NCBI GenBank assembly: GCA_028551475.1
Contig: CM052362.1
Location: forward strand, 9,237,354-9,301,353
Length of the DNA stretch: 64,000 nucleotides
Direction of reading: 5' to 3'
From: Casuarina equisetifolia
Lineage: Eukaryota > Streptophyta > Magnoliopsida > Fagales > Casuarinaceae
Under the pieces are notes generated by a model. It ran no database searches. It saw only the letters and a list, made by a program, of their open reading frames with translations, and had not been told where the DNA came from. Position 1 is the first letter of the stretch. The number at the start of each line of letters is the position of its first letter. Shown here piece after piece: positions 59,519 through 64,000 of the stretch. Position numbers and translations under genes: made by a program.

Positions 59519-61193
59519 TCTTAAATTTTATAAAATAAGGCCCATATCTAACTTAAAACCTGAAAACATTAAGTGGTGGAACTTATCTTTTTGTAAGCCT
59601 ATGTTTAATATCTTCCTTAATAATGCGGGACTCATTAGCCACATCTTAACAAGGCCCTTCACTATAATGGTCAAACTATTGAACCATCATAATGTTGCAC
59701 AATTCAACATGCCTTCAACATGTGTTCGGTGAAATTTAGATGCAAGTGAACATGTCGAACAAGTAATGTAATGATAAGAAAAATAACATCCCATGAAGAT
59801 TGGTGAATACTAGACTAATTAAGTACTAATGATGAATTAATACTTATGTGATGACGAAATTTCTTAATTTATTTACTATCTTATGTCTAGGTATAGGAAA
59901 CATATTTAGTTTATTAATTCACTATATCTCTATATGTGAATTGAAATATACCAAATGTATTAGGATTTGTGAACATTCCTGGTTTACAATAAATCTTTCG
60001 ATCATTTTATCACCAAAAGTCACACAAATAATATGATATGTGTCTATCCATATTTAATTTATGGTTATATATTATAAGAAACAACTACATATTATTACCT
60101 CTCAATCTCAAATATGCACATCAAATCATTCAAATGGTAGCCAATTACTTAAAAGCATTAAGTATAATAATATATAACTCACATAAATAAAATATCTTGC
60201 AAACCATAAAAACATATAAAATTCACATCATCATAGTTAGGCTACATCTTTCCTCTAACAAAAGAAGTTTAGAACATAATGAAATAACAAACAAAAGTAA
60301 TGGTAGAATTTAAGCAAAATATCTTAAATAAACAAACAGGAAAGTTGTCACCACACTATCTTCCCTTTAAGAATTCTTTGTAGAATTCCTATAAATCAAG
60401 AATGAAATGAAGTAGAGGGAAGCTTTCATGCCTTTATTTATCTTTTTCTTCCTTGGTTTTCTCTTTTGTTGTTTGATTTTTCTCCCTTTCTTGGTTCATG
60501 GCACACACTTTTTCTTCCTCTTTTACTTTTTTCTCCCTCCTGTGTGGCGCCGCCTCCTCCTCCTCACAACTCACATTCCTTTTCCTTTTATGTTGTCTTG
60601 GGAAGCGTTCCCTAAGATTCTCCCTTGATAATTCACTTTTTGCTCTTTTCCTTTATTTTCTTTCTTGTCCTTTTTGTCCTTTTTTTTTCTTTTTCTTTTT
60701 TCTTTTTCTTTTATTCCTCACATGCCTTGCTTCTTTTCTTCATGTTTCCTTTGCTTTTCATCTCTTTTGGGATTTGCTACATAAACAATAAAGATTTGAA
60801 TAAATATATGAAAAATCAAATATTATCTCACAAAATTATATAATTTATATCCTAAAATAATTTAAATAACTCTATAAGAATAGAGTTATCAACATGCCCC
60901 CTCATGATGATGGTTCAATTGTTTGACCATTATGATGTGATGTTATATGCATAATGCATAGGCTTCAATAAACACTAAAGGGAATTTTGGCTTTGATGCC
61001 ATGTTAAATTTTATAAAGTATGACATATATCCTACTTAAAACCCTAATGTATTAGGTGATAGAACCAACCTCTTTATAAATAAAATGTTTAATATATTTT
61101 TTAAAAATGTAAGATTCATTGGCCATATTTTAACAAGCCCCCTCACCATTATGGTTGAATTATTGGACCATCATAATGCCACATAATTCAACA
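59519..61193 (-). mobile_element. TRIM copy 2, interrupted by a solo LTR
   Basis: Homologous to 29916-30322, with the same ATTAC target duplication (59514-59518 and 61194-61198). The right LTR (61002-61193, 192 bp) is full length here. Next to it the minus-strand primer site complement GGCTTTGATGCCA (60989-61001) has one change. The solo LTR at 59723-60891 splits the short interior near its left LTR. Confidence 0.85.
59723..60891 (-). mobile_element. Solo Athila-type LTR in TRIM copy 2
   Basis: TGTTCGGTGAAATTTAG...AGAGTTATCA, 1169 bp, complement of the C/D LTR type. The target duplication ACATG is at 59718-59722 and 60892-60896. Overlapping open frames near 60428-60843 are the pyrimidine-rich complement of the LTR's purine tract. 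Confidence 0.92.
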
Positions 61194-61198
61194 ATTAC

Positions 61199-61569
61199 TT
61201 CCCTATACTATTTCCAATATTACTAGAACTATTTACATTCAATTTAAATTCACTTGGTGGAGGAGGTCTCTATCTAATCCATGCACCCCCATTGATGACA
61301 ATATCCTTTTTAGAAATCTACAAACTTTATCAAGTAATGTGATCTAAAAGTCTTGCCAAAGAGTGATAGAAGGTGAAAATGAGAATTAAAGTAGCTAGTG
61401 TAAAATGATTTTGTATATGTGAGGCAAGGCCATTATTTATATTTCCTTATGTTTAGAATCATTTCTTATCAATCAAATACCTGGAGTGATTAGACTTGCA
61501 TAATTGAAATAGTAGGTTTTCAGTACTTATTCTAGGTTGCTCTAGAAAACATTACCTTGGATCAAAATT
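61199..61569. other. Upstream region of phytoglobin copy 2, left part
   Basis: Collinear with 30328-30690. No gene recognised. Confidence 0.55.
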
Positions 61570-61574
61570 AACTA

Positions 61575-63069
61575 TGTTAGGTATAATACCTAACCAAGAA
61601 AAGGGGTTGAATTGGTTATCTCAAGTTATATCTATCAGTCGGTCCTCAAACACTTATAATAGAATCAAATAAAGTATAAATGATGAATATAAACAGCAAG
61701 ATAAAGTGCACACAAACAACAAGCATAGACATAATTTTTTCACGATGGTTCGACCCTTTTCACCTACTTCTACTCTTTTCTTCCTCTAACTCAACTAATT
61801 GAAGTCCTCTTTACTTATTGGTTAAGAGAAAACGTTCTCATAATCTTACCAACTCCTCCTCAAGGAGTTAAAAAAGTCACAAGTTACAATAGAAGGTTGA
61901 CTTAACCTTATTACAACAACAAATCCCCAAATTATATGAAGTTTATGAGGAATATTGCTAATTAAAGAGCTTATTCAAGATATTGAATGAGAATCTAAGC
62001 TATAATCACAAAACCTCCAAATATCATCAAATTACGGTTTCAAATTTATAATAAGATTTATGTATAAATAATGATAAGAGTTTAATTAATGTATACAAGT
62101 ATGTATAATCATAAAGAGTTTATCTTAAAAAATATCACTGAATATCACCAAAGGTCATAGAGTATCACAGAAGTTGATAGAGATAGCAATGCTTGAGCAA
62201 CTTCAAATCTTTCTCACGATTTTTATAAATATTTCATGCAAAGGCTTCTTTAGAACTATAAAAAAAAGCTCATTAGGATTTCTTGTCAAACCTGACACAC
62301 CCATAGCCTTCTTCATGTTAGGAGATAGAGAGATTTCCATCAATCTATAGTTAAAGCTTTAATTAATGCTTAAAAATGACCATTCTGACATTTAGTTGCT
62401 TTTCAAATCTTCTCATTGGAGAATTGGCTGCTCAAAAAGAGAGATAAAAGTTTTGCAAAGTTATTTTGAATTTGGGGTTAGGGCTTCTTGATCAGAAGCT
62501 TGATTAAATAAGTGCTTCAGTCACTTAGCTTAAATAGTGTTGTTTCTCAATGAGTAGGCTCTTAATCAGTATTGGGCTTGCATAAGCCTTTAAATGAACT
62601 TTATTCAACCTGCTTCATGCAAGCCTAGATCAACCCTTAAGTGGACTTTGGGTGGCCTTCTTCATATAGGTTGGAATCAATCCTTAAGTGATCTTTAGGT
62701 GGCTTGCTTTATGCAGGCTTGAATCATTCATTAAGATATGAGATCAACTTCTCATAACATAAGCTCAAGCTTGATAATTATGTGCTTGTAAAGATATAAG
62801 GTCCAACATCACTTTTTCTCTAAAGGAAATTTTTATGCAACTAATGTTTCTCCAATTTTTATTGTACAAAAATATTTCTTTAGAGCTTGTATGAGGTTGC
62901 ATTATATAAGAATGTAAGAATTCGGCTACTTTATAATATCATGAATTGATATTATAATTTGCACACCTTTTACTTCCTCATTATTCAATTTTGCACATCA
63001 ACATATGAAAAAAATTTATACATTATAAGCAACCAAAATTTGTCACAAGAAAAATATCTTTTTCCAACA
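61575..63069 (-). mobile_element. Solo Copia LTR, minus strand, upstream of phytoglobin copy 2
   Basis: TGTTAGGTATAATACC...TTTTTCCAACA, 1495 bp. The target duplication AACTA is at 61570-61574 and 63070-63074. On its own strand it follows the A/solo LTR layout: the complement of CACCTACTTCTACTCTTTTC near 61760 and of AACTCCTCCTCAAGGAGTT near 61850 matches the 3' part of the others. A tandem repeat with AAGTG(G/A)(A/T)CTTT(G/A)GGTGGC units lies at about 62580-62740. It sits 0.45 kb upstream of the gene start. Confidence 0.9.
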
Positions 63070-63074
63070 AACTA

Positions 63075-63403
63075 CCCCCACAGAGTTAAATATTAACAAT
63101 TAAAAATAAGAATGTCCATCAAATAAAACAAGTAGGAACACTTAACTTGGATGAATATAGAGTCCTAATCATTTTTAAATGCAATTTGCACTTCCCTTGA
63201 TCATCTTTAACCCATAGATGGCCTCTCTCCCATTGATATTCAATAAACAACCCTTACCTATACTATGTAGACAACTTGTAGAAAACAAAAAAGGTTTCCT
63301 ATAAAAAGCCAAAAGACACCATAATGACTCATTTAACTTTGTATAGAAATGTAGCTTAACCTTTGTTTATTGCCTATCTTTGTCAATCTCTAATGTTCTT
63401 CCC
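63075..63403. other. Upstream region of phytoglobin copy 2, right part
   Basis: Collinear with 30705-31042. No separate gene. It carries the proximal promoter region shared by both hemoglobin copies. Confidence 0.55.
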
Positions 63404-63411
63404 TATATATA
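63404..63411 (+). promoter_or_regulatory. TATA box of phytoglobin copy 2
   Basis: TATATATA, 104 bp upstream of the start codon. The leader between them contains three tandem GAGTGTGT-type units (about 63472-63500); copy 1 has one. Confidence 0.6.
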
Positions 63412-63514
63412 GATTGATGTCTTTATAGATGACGTTAATGAGAAGTATAAGCATAAGCAAAAGCCAACAAAGTGAGTGTGTGAGTGTGTGAGTGTGTGAA
63501 TGCAAGATAGAAAA

Positions 63515-64000
63515 ATGGCTTTGACAAAGAGGCATGAAACTTTGTTGAAAGATTCATGGGAGGTCTTGATGCAAAATATCCCTAGGCATAGTCTTCATCT
63601 CTTTGCCTTGTAAGCAAAGAGAGAAAAAGAGATAAGGACAACAAAAAAAAAAATCCTTTCTTGATTCCATTTTCATAATAACATTATTTGCTTAATGATG
63701 AATCAGGATCATTGAAATAGCACTAGAATCCAAGAATGTGTTCTCCTTTCTGAAAGGGTCAAATGAAATTCCTGAACATAATCCTAAGCTCAAGGCCCAC
63801 GCTACAAAGATTTTCAATACAATAAGTATTCCCTTAAAGTTATGATTGTAATCTATTTATACAAATAAGAGAAAGATACATAGTATTCATTTTCAAGATT
63901 CCAAACTAGTAAAAGTTAGTATATGACTATAACACTAGATTTGAGTTGCCCATTTTAAGTGGAATTAGACCTAAAGTCAAACAAAGTTCATGAAGATTAA
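63515..64000 (+). pseudogene. Phytoglobin copy 2, exons 1 and 2 and part of intron 2, cut by window end
   Basis: Exon 1 is 63515-63609 (MALTKRHETLLKDSWEVL to LHLFA) with a normal GTAAGC donor. Exon 2 is 63707-63821 (IIEIALESKNVFSFLKG, then NPKLKAHA with the distal-His region). Both are open and have the same lengths (95 and 115 bases) as in copy 1. The base pair after exon 2 is AT in ATAAGT where GT is required by the phase-0 globin intron, so splicing of intron 2 is probably impaired. Intron 2 remains collinear with copy 1 to the window end. Exons 3 and 4 would lie beyond. It could be functional only if another donor is used. Confidence 0.85.

Larger units (their letters stand above)
36457..64000. 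repeat. Duplicated segment, copy 2, expanded by later insertions
   Basis: Homology to 25391-31620 is collinear but interrupted. Homologous parts are 36457-39769 (unrecognised DNA), 39770-42121 with 58038-58850 (amplified LINE ends), 58851-61569 (flank and TRIM) and 63075-64000 (phytoglobin 5' half). Insertions unique to this copy are element D with its LINE, and the solo LTRs at 59723 and 61575. Confidence 0.85.

Noticed and set aside
63472..63500. GAGTGTGT units in the leader of phytoglobin copy 2 considered as a regulatory repeat
   Set aside because: It is a short microsatellite expansion of a single unit present in copy 1, with no evidence of function.

Overview
This is plant nuclear DNA, most likely from a eudicot. 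It is AT-rich and dominated by LTR retrotransposons of two lineages: Ty1/copia elements of Sirevirus type with 1.5-1.7 kb LTRs, and Ty3/gypsy elements of Athila type with 1.4-1.7 kb LTRs and a tRNA-Asp-like primer site. There is also a nearly intact plant L1-type LINE, a miniature TRIM element, and two decayed copies of a four-exon plant hemoglobin (phytoglobin) gene. No tRNA, rRNA, CRISPR array or bacterial-style operon was seen. No gene in the window appears able to make a full-length product.

Layout. 1-21694 is a three-layer nest. Copia element A (pol 6-3764, 3' LTR starting 4227) is split inside its 3' LTR by Copia element B (5365-21240, duplicated target AGGGC). B is split inside its integrase by Athila-type element C (9680-16821, target TGAGG). 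The rest of A's LTR resumes at 21246. 21820-24266 is a small non-autonomous gypsy element E (target ACCTT). 24570-25452 is the 3' end of an old Copia element and its LTR.

25391 to at least 31620 and 36457 to 64000 are two copies of one segment, probably an old tandem duplication. Each copy runs from a decayed retroelement end, through unrecognised low-copy DNA, LINE 3' fragments and a TRIM (target ATTAC in both), to a phytoglobin gene. Phytoglobin copy 1 (31146-33959) has all four exons but carries stops, a frameshift, a mutated splice donor and a 1560-bp solo Copia LTR in exon 3 (target GGATG). Copy 2 (from 63515) shows exons 1-2 and then leaves the window.

The second segment copy has been stretched by a 15.9-kb Athila element D (42122-58032, target TTTAG). 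D carries a 6-kb LINE (50994-57003, 14-bp target duplication) inside its 3' LTR. The second copy also has two solo LTRs (59723-60891, 61575-63069) and a local amplification of a LINE-end plus flank unit. A further minus-strand solo LTR lies at 34922-36112, between the two copies.

The genes do not form a pathway. The window records successive insertion, LTR-LTR recombination, duplication and mutational decay around a hemoglobin locus. Most stop codons and both broken splice donors are of the C-to-T / G-to-A kind expected from deamination of methylated cytosine.
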